Of a DNA stretch of 64,000 nt, positions 45,085 to 54,839 are shown piece after piece. The DNA is from an uncultured Carboxylicivirga sp. GTDB lineage: Bacteria; Bacteroidota; Bacteroidia; Bacteroidales; Marinilabiliaceae. Every line of letters starts with the position of its first letter. Position 1 is the stretch's first letter. The notes beneath the pieces were generated by a model. That model saw only the letters and a list, made by a program, of their open reading frames with translations, was not told the origin of the DNA and ran no database searches. The stretch covers positions 46,547-110,546 of the forward strand of contig CANNEA010000011.1 of NCBI GenBank assembly GCA_947503525.1, read 5' to 3'. The translations under genes and the position numbers were made by a program.

Positions 45085-47001
45085 ATGTTACGATACATCT
45101 TATTTTCATTTTCCATCGCCATATGTTCCCTTTCTGAATCTCAGGATATCAATGATTTCCTCTTCCCCATACCTTCACATCTTGAAATAAAAGACGGTCA
45201 GCTTAATCGTAAAGCTGGTTCAATTTCCATTAAAAGTCACGACAAGAGGATAAGCAAATCCATCTTGAAAGTTCAGGGCCAACTTGCTCATAATGGGATC
45301 TATTCCCAATACTCTCCTTCTTTCGATTACTCTTTTCAGCCACTTGTAAAAATGGAGATCGATCAATGTTTAAAACCTCAATCTTATTCGCTAAAAATAA
45401 ATAGATCACACATTCAGATAAAAGGAGGTGATCAGGCCGCCTTAAACTACGCCTTACTTACTTTAGCACAAATTGGGCAATATGCAAATGCTGTGGGCCA
45501 TTGGCCATGCCTCACAATTGAAGATGAACCTGATTTTATTCGGCGAGGCATAATGCTGGATATTAGTCGTGATAAAGTCCCTACAATGCAGACTTTGTTT
45601 ATGTTGGTTGATCAGTTTGCTTCTTGGAAATTAAACGAAATACAACTCTACACGGAGCACACCTTTGCTTATAAAAATCATTCTACAGTATGGAAGGATG
45701 CCAGTCCTATGACCGCTGAACAAATACAAGCCTTAGACCAATATTGTCAGATGCACTTTATTGATCTGGTGCCCAACCAAAACTCTTTTGGTCATATGAA
45801 ACGCTGGTTGATCCATGAAGAATATGAACATCTTGCAGAATTACCTCAACCGGGTAAAACCATTTGGGGTATGATGTCGCGCACAAGTCTTAGTCCTGTT
45901 GAACCCGGTTCACTTGAACTAATGAAAGAACTATATGCGGAACTGCTTCCTAACTTTTCAAGCTCATATTTTAATATTGGTTGCGATGAAACGGTGGAAC
46001 TTGGAGTTGGCAAATCGAAAGATCTTTGTCGACAAATTGGCAAAGGCAGGGTATACCTGGATTATCTGCTCGAGCTCAAAAAGGACGTAGATACCTATGG
46101 AAGAACTACGCAGTTTTGGGGTGATATTATATTACATCATCCTGAATTGATTCCCGAATTGCCCAAAGATATGGTGGCTTTAATATGGGGCTATGATGCC
46201 AAACACAAATTTGATAAAGAATGTGCTCAATTCGCAGCCTCAGGTTTACCATTTTATGTTTGCCCTGGCACCTCAACATGGAATAGTATTCTTGGACGAA
46301 ATGAAAATGCATTTGCCAACCTACAAAACGCTGCTATTAATGGAAAAAAACATGGAGCCATGGGTTACCTTAACACCAACTGGGGTGATCAAGGGCACTG
46401 GCAACCACTAAGCGTTAGTTATCCTTCTTTTGTATATGGCGCAGCTTTGTCGTGGTCGGTTAGCAATCACACTGACATTAATATAGATGATATTTGTTCA
46501 AGGCATGTGTATAACGATGACACCAATTTATCTGGAAAAGCTATTGTTAATCTGGGCAATGCTTATCTGGAGATGGGCGTTTTAACCGACAACAGCAATG
46601 TCTTTCACCAGTTACTCAAAAGAAGTCAAAAACCACTAAAAGGTGATCGTTGGCTTAACTCTGTTAATGAAGCTGATACAAGAAGAACAATCTCCTACAT
46701 AGAAGAGCAATTAAGTCAATTACAAAAGGCAAATATCAGAAGTAATGATAAGGAAATAGTTTTAAAAGAAATGGAACAAGCTTGTCAGCTGGCTATTCAT
46801 TCCTGTCATCTGGCATTACTTAAGCTAAATTATGCAGATACTAAGCTTAATGGTATATCAAAAGAAGATCGACAAAAGCTTACAGTTGAATTAAGTCAAG
46901 TTATTGAAAACCATAAATCCATATGGTTACTGCGTAATAGACCCGGTGGATTAAGCGATTCCACAGATAAGATGAAAAAGGTTTTGAAAACCTATAATTA
47001 A
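45085..47001 (+). CDS. GH20 beta-N-acetylhexosaminidase-like enzyme
   Basis: 638 residues with a signal peptide (about 1-19). The N-terminal GH20b-type domain (25-145) is followed by a TIM barrel opening FIRRGIMLDISRDKVPTMQTL, with the substrate-assisted catalytic pair D301-E302 in FNIGCDET and a later aromatic stretch TNWGDQGHWQP. The C-terminal 170 residues are helical (LSQLQKANIRSNDKEIV). Enzymes of this family remove terminal GlcNAc or GalNAc; the exact sugar is unknown. It is a single rightward gene just ahead of the propeller kinase, so co-function in glycan sensing is possible but unproven. Confidence 0.85.
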   Translation: MLRYILFSFSIAICSLSESQDINDFLFPIPSHLEIKDGQLNRKAGSISIKSHDKRISKSILKVQGQLAHNGIYSQYSPSFDYSFQPLVKMEIDQCLKPQSYSLKINRSHIQIKGGDQAALNYALLTLAQIGQYANAVGHWPCLTIEDEPDFIRRGIMLDISRDKVPTMQTLFMLVDQFASWKLNEIQLYTEHTFAYKNHSTVWKDASPMTAEQIQALDQYCQMHFIDLVPNQNSFGHMKRWLIHEEYEHLAELPQPGKTIWGMMSRTSLSPVEPGSLELMKELYAELLPNFSSSYFNIGCDETVELGVGKSKDLCRQIGKGRVYLDYLLELKKDVDTYGRTTQFWGDIILHHPELIPELPKDMVALIWGYDAKHKFDKECAQFAASGLPFYVCPGTSTWNSILGRNENAFANLQNAAINGKKHGAMGYLNTNWGDQGHWQPLSVSYPSFVYGAALSWSVSNHTDINIDDICSRHVYNDDTNLSGKAIVNLGNAYLEMGVLTDNSNVFHQLLKRSQKPLKGDRWLNSVNEADTRRTISYIEEQLSQLQKANIRSNDKEIVLKEMEQACQLAIHSCHLALLKLNYADTKLNGISKEDRQKLTVELSQVIENHKSIWLLRNRPGGLSDSTDKMKKVLKTYN

Positions 47002-47138
47002 TAATTTCATGATAACAGTACCAACCCATTACGGTTAATAGCTTAAAAGCAGCAAATATTTCACTAAACTAATATTTATTGCTACCTTAACATTTCTTCA
47101 ACCAACTCTTTTATGTACAATTGATAAATAATGAATAG

Positions 47139-50100
47139 ATGCGAAAATCGTATTCGTTCTGGAATTTATATTTAATTAGCTCTGTACTTTTTTATTTAAG
47201 TAGTGCTTTGGCGTATTCGGGTAATTACGCTTCCATTAAATTTAATCACCTCAATAATAATGACGGACTATCTGATAATTCAGTAACCTGCTTTTATGAA
47301 GACAAAGATGGTTTTCTTTGGCTTGGAACCTCCCATGGTCTAAATAGATATGATGGATATAAATTCGTTCATTTCCATAGCATCTTCAATAGCCCCAATT
47401 CACTATCTCACAACAGCATAACTAGTATAAGTCAGGATAATAATGGAAACCTTTGGATTGGTACCTTAAATGGCATTGATGTAATGGATGTTGAAAAAAG
47501 AATATATATAAAACGTATTAATACAGAAACAACTGATGGTGTGTTACCCGATAACCATATCTCTTTTCTTCATAAGGATGGGAATGGAATAATGTGGATT
47601 GGCACACCAAAAGGTCTGGTCCTCTATAATAGTACCAACAATGAAACTTATGAACTTAAACAGAACAATGAAGTTGAAATTAACATTGAGAAGAATCCAC
47701 CTCATCAAATCACTGAAGACCGCAATGGAAACCTATGGATGACTTCCGATAAAGGGCTTTATAAATACGATTATCAAACTCAATCTTTAAGATTATTAAA
47801 GAATGAAGACCAAACTTTTCCATCTGAAATAAACCATATTACTGCCATACATATTAAAAATAATGACATTTGGGTAGGAACACTTCATGGATATTACTAT
47901 GCTTTAAATATTGATTCAGAAGATTTAAGCAACTTAAAAATCCAACATATTAACTCAAATGCCATCACTCCAATTAAAAGCATATCTCATTTTGATTCCC
48001 AAATATGGTTTGGAACTCAAGGTCATGGTTTGTTTATTCATGACACTAGCAATAATGATGTAAGTCACTATCAATACAACAAGGATAACCCGGAAGGTAT
48101 AAGTTGGAATGTTATTCTGGCTATTTACAAAGATAAATGCGGATCGATGTGGATTGGTAATTATGGAAAGGGATGCGATATCTGGCACCCTTCATTACGT
48201 AAATTCATGCTTTATAAAAGTGGCGACAAGCAATCAATTTCGATAGAAAGTATAACATCCATAGCCGTTGACCATAACAACAGAACCTGGATTAGTGGAT
48301 ATGGTAGTGATGACAACATAAATATTATTGACCCTGATAACAATAAGGTATTTACCAAATCCTTATCAGGAGCTAATCATTTAATCAAGATAGTAGGAGA
48401 TAAAAACATAATATGGGGAATTCAGGAAGGTGATCATAGGCAACTACATAAAATTGATGCCGAACGTCAAAGTATTATTGGTTCATATAACATAAGCAAT
48501 AAACCTATAATGCCATTAGACATGGATGAAAGCTTTAATAAAGACCTACTATTAATTGGAACAAGCAATGGTTTTATAAGCTTCAATAAACATACCCAAA
48601 TTGCTAAACATTATATAGATCTTTCTAAGGATTCCATCAATATTAAACCCGTTCAGGTTTATTGTATAATTGCTGATTACAAAGATTGGGTTTGGTTAGG
48701 AACTAACCAAGGCTTAATTCACTTCAATCTCTCAACATCACAATTTGAATATTTTGAACCAGATAAGAAAAAATATAAGCTAGCCCGTTCCAATAGTGTC
48801 TATGACATTTTAAAAGATGGCAACCTACTTTGGATTGCAACTTCAAACGGATTAAGTCGGTTGAACAGAGCAACCGAAGAGTTTACCTACTATCAGAATA
48901 TGGATGAATTACTTGGCAACCTTATTTTAAGTATTGAACAAGACGAAAATGGAAAGCTTTGGCTTGGAAGTAATAAAGGTATTCTCACATTCGATCCTTC
49001 AACTGAGAATTCATCATTATATACCAAAGATGATGGCTTACAAAGCAACGACTTTACACTTGGAGCCAGTTATAAGGATGAAAAAGGTAATCTTTTCTTC
49101 GGTGGAACAAGTGGCTTCAATTGCATCTCACCAAACTCCATCCAGTCCAATAAAGTAGCACCCAATATTCGTATCACTGAACTACTTATCCATAATCAAA
49201 TTGTTGAATACAATCCGGAGCGAAGTAACGAACAAAAACTATCAAAAAGTATTGAATACACCGATGAACTAATCATTAAGAGCGATGAAAATGTTTTGTC
49301 TTTTATCTTGTCAGCATTAAACTTCACTCTACCCCATAAAAACCAATACGCTTATATCCTGGAGGGATTTGAGAATGAATGGAATGTGGCTGAAAACAGA
49401 CGTTTTATCACATACACCAACCTGCCTCACGGTGAATATACGTTAAAAGTCAAAGCATCAAATAATGATGGGGTATGGAATAAGGAAGGTATAAAGCTTA
49501 AATTAATCATAAAACCACCGTTCTACGGCACCTGGTGGTTTAAAGGTGGTATAATTGCTTTTATAGCCATATCCATATTATTAATCTACTTCTTAAGAGT
49601 TCATTTTTTAAAACGAAAAGAAAAACAATTAACACTACTGGTAAAAGAAAGAACTCAGAAACTTATTGAAACAAATGCCATCCTTGAGGAAAAAAACGAA
49701 GAAATTAACACACAGAAAGAATTACTTCTTCAGAAGCATGAGGAAATAATGACTCAAAATGAAGTTCTTGAAGATCATCAATCGCATTTAGAGCAATTGG
49801 TAAGTAAACGCACCTCTCAACTTGAAAAGGCAAAGGAACGTGCTGAGGAATCAGATAAATTAAAAACAGCATTTTTGGCTAATATGAGTCATGAGATCAG
49901 AACGCCTATGAATGCTATAATTGGATTTTCAACCTTGCTTAAGCAAGACGAAATGACTAAAGCTGAAAAAAATAGTTTCATCGAACAAATTCAAACAAAC
50001 GGCGATACCCTCCTTCATTTAATTGATGATATTATTGACTTGGCTAAAATCGAAGCCGGTCAACTTAACTTTATCTTTAAAGAAACAGATGTAAATATAA

Positions 50101-50558
50101 TTCTAAATGAGCTTTTATTAAGCTTTACGCAAGAAGCCAAACGGATTAATAAGTCACATATTTCACTTAATTTGGAGAATACCAGCAATAATGCATTTAT
50201 TATTAAAAGCGACCCTTACAGGCTGAAACAAGTATTAACCAACCTACTTAGCAATGCCTTAAAGTACACTCTCAATGGCAGCATTAAATTTGGTTACTCA
50301 ATACATAATTCAACCATAGAGTTTTTTGTTAATGACACAGGTATTGGAATTGAAAAAGATAAGATTACGAATATATTTGATCGTTTTAGCAAAGGAACTA
50401 ATCCCGAAGAACAGTTGTACAGTGGAACCGGTTTGGGACTCTCTATCTCAAAACAAATCATTGAGAACTTAGGTGGTAAAATTCAAGTAAAATCAGAAAT
50501 TAATAAGGGTTCTGCATTCAAATTCACATTACCACTTAATAGCAATTTAAAGATTTAA
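47139..50558 (+). CDS. Histidine kinase with periplasmic beta-propeller sensor
   Basis: 1139 residues. A signal peptide or N-terminal anchor (1-26), Reg_prop blades from 30 to about 690 (FLWLGTSHGLNRYDGY, GNLWIGTLNGIDVMD and many more), Y_Y_Y (about 710-795), a membrane helix (803-822), a long coiled coil (825-905), HisKA with H918 in NMSHEIRTPMN, and HATPase_c with DTGIGIE and GTGLGL. It stops after the ATPase domain, without receiver or AraC output. It has the same architecture as the kinase at 11470-14835, and the two are clear paralogues. The xylose operon starts 160 bases downstream but has its own GntR regulator. No partner regulator is adjacent. Confidence 0.9.
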   Translation: MRKSYSFWNLYLISSVLFYLSSALAYSGNYASIKFNHLNNNDGLSDNSVTCFYEDKDGFLWLGTSHGLNRYDGYKFVHFHSIFNSPNSLSHNSITSISQDNNGNLWIGTLNGIDVMDVEKRIYIKRINTETTDGVLPDNHISFLHKDGNGIMWIGTPKGLVLYNSTNNETYELKQNNEVEINIEKNPPHQITEDRNGNLWMTSDKGLYKYDYQTQSLRLLKNEDQTFPSEINHITAIHIKNNDIWVGTLHGYYYALNIDSEDLSNLKIQHINSNAITPIKSISHFDSQIWFGTQGHGLFIHDTSNNDVSHYQYNKDNPEGISWNVILAIYKDKCGSMWIGNYGKGCDIWHPSLRKFMLYKSGDKQSISIESITSIAVDHNNRTWISGYGSDDNINIIDPDNNKVFTKSLSGANHLIKIVGDKNIIWGIQEGDHRQLHKIDAERQSIIGSYNISNKPIMPLDMDESFNKDLLLIGTSNGFISFNKHTQIAKHYIDLSKDSINIKPVQVYCIIADYKDWVWLGTNQGLIHFNLSTSQFEYFEPDKKKYKLARSNSVYDILKDGNLLWIATSNGLSRLNRATEEFTYYQNMDELLGNLILSIEQDENGKLWLGSNKGILTFDPSTENSSLYTKDDGLQSNDFTLGASYKDEKGNLFFGGTSGFNCISPNSIQSNKVAPNIRITELLIHNQIVEYNPERSNEQKLSKSIEYTDELIIKSDENVLSFILSALNFTLPHKNQYAYILEGFENEWNVAENRRFITYTNLPHGEYTLKVKASNNDGVWNKEGIKLKLIIKPPFYGTWWFKGGIIAFIAISILLIYFLRVHFLKRKEKQLTLLVKERTQKLIETNAILEEKNEEINTQKELLLQKHEEIMTQNEVLEDHQSHLEQLVSKRTSQLEKAKERAEESDKLKTAFLANMSHEIRTPMNAIIGFSTLLKQDEMTKAEKNSFIEQIQTNGDTLLHLIDDIIDLAKIEAGQLNFIFKETDVNIILNELLLSFTQEAKRINKSHISLNLENTSNNAFIIKSDPYRLKQVLTNLLSNALKYTLNGSIKFGYSIHNSTIEFFVNDTGIGIEKDKITNIFDRFSKGTNPEEQLYSGTGLGLSISKQIIENLGGKIQVKSEINKGSAFKFTLPLNSNLKI

Positions 50559-50652
50559 AACCAGTTGATAAATTTAAAGTACAGGCTTAGGTCCTGTTCG
50601 CTCAATACACCCAAATCAAGGTCCTTTCTTTGTCTTTGGGAGCAGCTGTAAT

Positions 50653-50682
50653 TTTGATTAAACGATTTTTAGGCTACCTTTG
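50653..50682 (+). promoter_or_regulatory. Promoter of the gntR (xylose) operon
   Basis: TTTG at 50653-50656, an 18-base spacer, then TACCTTTG at 50675-50682, matching the Bacteroidota -33/-7 consensus. The operator begins on the next base. Confidence 0.65.
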
Positions 50683-50702
50683 ACCATATCAGAACAGAAC
50701 AC
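50683..50702 (+). promoter_or_regulatory. Operator copy 1 for the xylose GntR regulator
   Basis: ACCATATCAGAACAGAACAC, covering the expected start site. 19 of 20 bases recur at 51737-51756 before xylB, again directly after a -7 box. Binding there would block initiation. A weaker partial match (GTCCTGTTC, 50591-50599) lies about 90 bases upstream. Confidence 0.65.
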
Positions 50703-50718
50703 TTGTAAGTTAATATAT

Positions 50719-51708
50719 ATGGTGGAGTTTAAAATAAATCCTTTAAGTAATATCCCAAAATTCAGACAGCTTGTTGACAACGTTGTTAATGCTTTAGCTG
50801 AAAATAAGCTACATGCAGGCGACCAACTCCCTTCTGTAAACTTCATTTGCAAAGAATACAAATTATCACGCGATACCGTTTTTAAAGCCTATAGCATTCT
50901 CAAGGATCAAGGGGTAATTGAATCTGTGCCAAACAAGGGATACTTTATTTCGAATGAAGGACAAAAGGTTTTGTTATTTCTGGATACACTTAAAGCTTAT
51001 AAGGAAGTATTATATGGTGAATTTGTGAAAAACTTGCAAAAAACAACCATTGCCGATGTACATTTCCACCATTACAATATTGATGTATTTCGCAAATTAA
51101 TCAATGAGAGTAAAGGCAGATACAGCAAGTATATAATTATGCCTTTTGATCATCCTGAAGTAGCTGACATAGTTAATGAGCTTCCAAGTAAAAACACCCT
51201 AATAATTGACTGGGATACCAATGCCAGCAACCATACCAATAAGTTGTTTCAGAATTTTGGACAGCCTGTATACAAGGCCTTGGAAGATGCAAATCATCTA
51301 TTGAGTAAATATTCTGAATTAATAGCTGTTTATCCTGAATTCACCAATCATCCTCGTAAAACCATTGATAACTTTGTTGACTTTTGCAAAGCACATAAGT
51401 ATCAACATGCGGTGCTTGAAAAATCTGATGATTTAGATGTTAAATCCGGCCAAATGTATTTTAGTGTAAGCGACAGGATGCTTGGCAGGATATTAGAACA
51501 ATGTAAGGAAAAGAAATTGATCATTGGAGAAAATGTAGGTATACTATCATACAATGAAACGCCAATGAAAAAATTTATTGACAAGGGCATTTCTGTAATT
51601 TCAACTGATTTTAAACTAATGGGACAAAAGGCGGCAGAGTTTGCGTCCAGTGACATAAGTATGGATTTGTGTGTGCCAACAAAAATATTTTTTAGGGATT
51701 CATTATAG
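50719..51708 (+). CDS. GntR-family regulator with LacI-type sugar-binding domain
   Basis: About 329 residues. The N-terminal GntR winged helix-turn-helix (5-72: FRQLVDNVVNALAENKLHAGDQLPS, then LSRDTVFKAYSILKDQGVI) is followed by a periplasmic-binding-protein-like effector domain (about 85-325), as in AraR/XylR-type repressors. It is the first gene of the xylose cluster and probably represses it until xylose or a derivative binds. The 20-base operator occurs at its own promoter and at xylB, implying autoregulation. The open frame runs upstream to 50680 through the operator, so the ATG at 50719 (MVEFKINP) is the start. Confidence 0.9.
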   Translation: MVEFKINPLSNIPKFRQLVDNVVNALAENKLHAGDQLPSVNFICKEYKLSRDTVFKAYSILKDQGVIESVPNKGYFISNEGQKVLLFLDTLKAYKEVLYGEFVKNLQKTTIADVHFHHYNIDVFRKLINESKGRYSKYIIMPFDHPEVADIVNELPSKNTLIIDWDTNASNHTNKLFQNFGQPVYKALEDANHLLSKYSELIAVYPEFTNHPRKTIDNFVDFCKAHKYQHAVLEKSDDLDVKSGQMYFSVSDRMLGRILEQCKEKKLIIGENVGILSYNETPMKKFIDKGISVISTDFKLMGQKAAEFASSDISMDLCVPTKIFFRDSL

Positions 51709-51727
51709 TCATGAATTCTTTTTTTTA

Positions 51728-51756
51728 TATATTCGCACCATACCAGAACAGAACAC
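51728..51756 (+). promoter_or_regulatory. xylB promoter -7 box and operator copy 2
   Basis: The -7 box TATATTCG (51728-51735, one mismatch to TAnnTTTG) is followed one base later by ACCATACCAGAACAGAACAC (51737-51756). Spacing to the start codon (14 bases) resembles copy 1 (16 bases). No clear -33 element is seen. Confidence 0.6.
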
Positions 51757-51770
51757 AATAAAATAACGCT

Positions 51771-53240
51771 ATGTTTTCACTCGGATTTGATATAGGAAGT
51801 TCATCAGTAAAAGTGTCGTTGTTAGACATTGAAACTGGAAAAGCGGCAGGTAGTGCTTTTTACCCAAAAGAAGAAATGGCTATTAGCAGCCCAGTTGCAG
51901 AATGGGCCGAGCAAAAACCGGAAGATTGGTGGAGCAACTTAAAATTAGCCCTTAATGATGTTTTAACGGAATCAAAAGTAGATCCTAATAACATTAAGTC
52001 CATTGGTATCTCTTACCAAATGCATGGTTTGGTTTGTATCGACAAGAATGGAGAAGTATTACGCCCTTCTATTATTTGGTGCGACAGTAGAGCCATTAAA
52101 TACGGTAATGATGCCTTTGATGCCTTAGGAGAAGAACATTGCCTTTCACACTTATTGAATTCACCAGGTAATTTCACAGCGAGCAAATTAAAGTGGGTGA
52201 AAGAAAATGAACCAGAAGTATTTGAGAAAATTGACAAAATAATGCTTCCAGGTGATTATATAGCTTATCGTCTTTGCGGAGAAGCAGTAACTACTAAAGG
52301 CGGTTTGTCGGAAGGTATTTTCTGGGACTTTAAAAAACAAAATATTTCTGAAGAGTTAATGAATCACTATGGATTTAGTAGTGATGTTATTCCGGAAATT
52401 AAAGATACATTTTCAGTACAAGGGCAATTAACTGACTCGGCCGCCAAAGAATTAGGTCTAACAGTTGATACCGTGGTATCCTATAGAGCAGGTGATCAAC
52501 CTAATAATGCTTTAAGTTTAAATGTTCTAAATCCAGGCGAAGTGGCTGCCACGGGCGGAACATCAGGTGTAGTTTATGGCGTAAGTGATCAGTTAAAGTA
52601 CGATCCTCTTTCAAGGGTTAATACTTTTGCTCATGTAAATCATAGCAATTCCGATCCTCGTTTAGGTGTATTACTTTGCATCAATGGAACCGGAATTCTA
52701 AATTCATGGTTACGAAAAAATGTAGCAGCTGATTTGGACTATGTTCAGATGAATGACCTGGCTCAAACGGTTAAACCAGGCAGCGATGGCTTATTGATTT
52801 ATCCTTTCGGTAATGGCGCCGAACGCGTTCTTAAAAACGAGAATCCAGGTGCTACGATTCAAAACTTAAATTTCAACATTCATTCCAAAGCACACATGCT
52901 TCGTGCAGCACAAGAAGGCATAGCCTTTAGTTTCAAATTTGGAATGGACATCATGTTAAATACAGGCATTGAAACCAAAGTGATCAGAGCCGGGAAAGCC
53001 AATATGTTCCTGAGCCCAATATTCCGTCAAACTTTGGCAGATATCACAGGATCTACAATTGAACTGTATGAAACGGATGGTTCATTAGGAGCTGCGCGTG
53101 GTGCAGCCTATGGTGCCGGATTATACCAATCCCTTGAAGAAGCCTTTAGCACTTTGGCTAAAGTTGAGGTAATAGAACCGGATCAAAAAAATATTGAAGC
53201 GCTTAAAGCTTCTTACAATAATTGGAAAGAAAATTTATAA
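51771..53240 (+). CDS. xylB: Xylulokinase
   Basis: A 489-residue FGGY-family sugar kinase. It phosphorylates D-xylulose to xylulose 5-phosphate. Signs are FDIGSSSVKVSLLD (nucleotide phosphate loop), SYQMHGLVCID with the xylulose-specific Met-His-Gly, IIWCDSRA, and SYRAGDQPNNAL with the catalytic aspartate near residue 243. The C-terminal half has ATGGTSGV and GAARGAAYGAG. Length is normal. It is the second gene of the cluster, with its own promoter and operator, 33 bases before xylA. Confidence 0.96.
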   Translation: MFSLGFDIGSSSVKVSLLDIETGKAAGSAFYPKEEMAISSPVAEWAEQKPEDWWSNLKLALNDVLTESKVDPNNIKSIGISYQMHGLVCIDKNGEVLRPSIIWCDSRAIKYGNDAFDALGEEHCLSHLLNSPGNFTASKLKWVKENEPEVFEKIDKIMLPGDYIAYRLCGEAVTTKGGLSEGIFWDFKKQNISEELMNHYGFSSDVIPEIKDTFSVQGQLTDSAAKELGLTVDTVVSYRAGDQPNNALSLNVLNPGEVAATGGTSGVVYGVSDQLKYDPLSRVNTFAHVNHSNSDPRLGVLLCINGTGILNSWLRKNVAADLDYVQMNDLAQTVKPGSDGLLIYPFGNGAERVLKNENPGATIQNLNFNIHSKAHMLRAAQEGIAFSFKFGMDIMLNTGIETKVIRAGKANMFLSPIFRQTLADITGSTIELYETDGSLGAARGAAYGAGLYQSLEEAFSTLAKVEVIEPDQKNIEALKASYNNWKENL

Positions 53241-53273
53241 AATACAATCACAAAACTTCAAAAATCTATTGTT

Positions 53274-54587
53274 ATGGCAACAAATGAATTTTTTCCTGGA
53301 ATAGGTAAAATTGGCTTCGAAGGCCGCGATTCAAAAAATCCTTTAGCTTTTAAATGGTATAATCCAGAGCAAGTAGTTGCCGGTAAAACCATGAAAGAGC
53401 ACATGCGTTTTGCAATTGCTTACTGGCACACTTTCTGCGGTGACGGTGGTGATCCTTTTGGCCCTGGAACACAAATCTTCCCTTGGAACAAAGGCGCTGA
53501 TGCTATGGATAAAGCCAAATATAAAATGGAAGCTGCTTTTGAATTCTTTTCGAAAATCGGCGCTCCTTTTTATTGTTTCCACGACACTGATGTAGTTGGT
53601 GATGGAACTGCTTTTGAAATTGAAGAACGCTTAGGAAAAATTATCCCTATTGCTCAGCAATATCAAAAAGACACTGGCGTAAACTTACTTTGGGGAACAG
53701 CTAATGTATTCTCAAATGCACGTTATATGAACGGCGCTTCTACTAATCCTGATTTTACTGCTTTAGCTCATGCAGGTACTCAGGTTAAAAATGCAATTGA
53801 TACAACCATTGCTCTAGGTGGACAAAACTATGTATTCTGGGGTGGTCGTGAAGGTTATATGTCATTATTAAACACAGACATGAAAGCGGAAAAAGAGCAC
53901 ATGGCTCAATTCCTAACTATGGCTCGTGATTATGCTCGTAAAAATGGTTTTACAGGTAACTTCCTAATCGAACCAAAACCAATGGAGCCATCTAAGCACC
54001 AGTATGATGTTGATTCAGAAACCGTAATTGGATTCTTACGTCATTATGGTTTAGATAAAGATTTCAAATTAAATATTGAAGTTAATCACGCTACTTTAGC
54101 TCAACATACATTTGAACACGAATTGCAATGTGCTGCTGACGCTGGTATGCTTGGTAGCATTGATGCTAACAAAGGTGACTACCAAAACGGATGGGATACC
54201 GACGAATTCCCAACCAGCATTCCGGAAACCGTACAGGCTATGATGGTTATTCTACAGGCAGGTGGTTTACAAGGTGGTGGTGTAAACTTCGATGCTAAAA
54301 CACGTCGTAATTCAACCGATCTTGAAGATATCTTTATCGCTCACGTATCTGGTATGGATACTTTTGCTCGTGCATTAGTTATTGCTGACGACATTCTTAC
54401 AAATAGCGAATACCCGAAAATGAAAGCAGATCGCTATGCTTCATTTAACTCAGGTAAAGGTGCTGAGTTTGCTGCCGGTAAATTAAGCCTCGAAGATCTT
54501 CGTAAGATTGCTAAAGAAGCTGGAGAGCCAGCTATGATTAGTGGCAAACAAGAACGTTACGAACAGTTAATCAACATGTATATCTAA
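53274..54587 (+). CDS. xylA: Xylose isomerase
   Basis: 437 residues; it converts D-xylose to D-xylulose with two divalent metal ions. The class II features are plain: [18 protein letters not shown], the catalytic histidine H103 and D106 in [26 protein letters not shown] with a metal glutamate, [16 protein letters not shown], and [17 protein letters not shown]. Codon use is visibly more biased (for example GCT, GGT, CGT) than in neighbours, suggesting high expression. It follows xylB after 33 bases and is followed by a structured gap before xylE. Confidence 0.97.
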   Translation: MATNEFFPGIGKIGFEGRDSKNPLAFKWYNPEQVVAGKTMKEHMRFAIAYWHTFCGDGGDPFGPGTQIFPWNKGADAMDKAKYKMEAAFEFFSKIGAPFYCFHDTDVVGDGTAFEIEERLGKIIPIAQQYQKDTGVNLLWGTANVFSNARYMNGASTNPDFTALAHAGTQVKNAIDTTIALGGQNYVFWGGREGYMSLLNTDMKAEKEHMAQFLTMARDYARKNGFTGNFLIEPKPMEPSKHQYDVDSETVIGFLRHYGLDKDFKLNIEVNHATLAQHTFEHELQCAADAGMLGSIDANKGDYQNGWDTDEFPTSIPETVQAMMVILQAGGLQGGGVNFDAKTRRNSTDLEDIFIAHVSGMDTFARALVIADDILTNSEYPKMKADRYASFNSGKGAEFAAGKLSLEDLRKIAKEAGEPAMISGKQERYEQLINMYI

Positions 54588-54597
54588 TAGTAAGGAT

Positions 54598-54735
54598 ATC
54601 CCGAAAGATACGTACATACTGAATTAGAATAAGAACGTTATTTACATAGCTAACTACAGCCAAGTAACGTTCTGTTCAAAAGAAAAAAAATCAACACAAC
54701 AGTAGGTCAACTTCAAACTTAATATCTTTCGGGAT
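54598..54735 (+). repeat. Nested inverted repeats between xylA and xylE
   Basis: Outer arms ATCCCGAAAGATA (54598-54610) and TATCTTTCGGGAT (54723-54735) are a perfect 13-base inverted repeat. Inside, AGAACGTTA (54632-54640) and TAACGTTCT (54665-54673) form a perfect 9-base repeat with a 24-base loop. The inner right arm continues into GTTCTGTTC (54669-54677), the reverse complement of the GAACAGAAC core of the xyl operators. Confidence 0.7.
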
Positions 54736-54765
54736 TTCTTAACAAATCCAGGTTTATGAAACTAA

Positions 54766-54804
54766 CCAAGGATGGCAATCCCTTAAATAAGGGTATCCAT
54801 TTGG
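54766..54804 (+). other. Hairpin in the xylE leader
   Basis: CCAA...ATGG...CCCTTA-AA-TAAGGG...CCAT-TTGG: a three-part stem with small internal loops, ending 35 bases before the xylE start. It could affect translation or RNA stability. It has no T tract, so it is not a terminator. Confidence 0.45.
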
Positions 54805-54839
54805 TGAGTAGCATATGACATTTGAAACAAATCAATCAT

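Noticed and set aside
54550..54640. Direct repeat AAGAACGTTA at the end of xylA and in the gap, 81 bases apart
   Set aside because: The first copy is explained by xylA codons (Gln-Glu-Arg-Tyr region). Only the inverted copy in the gap has a structural partner.
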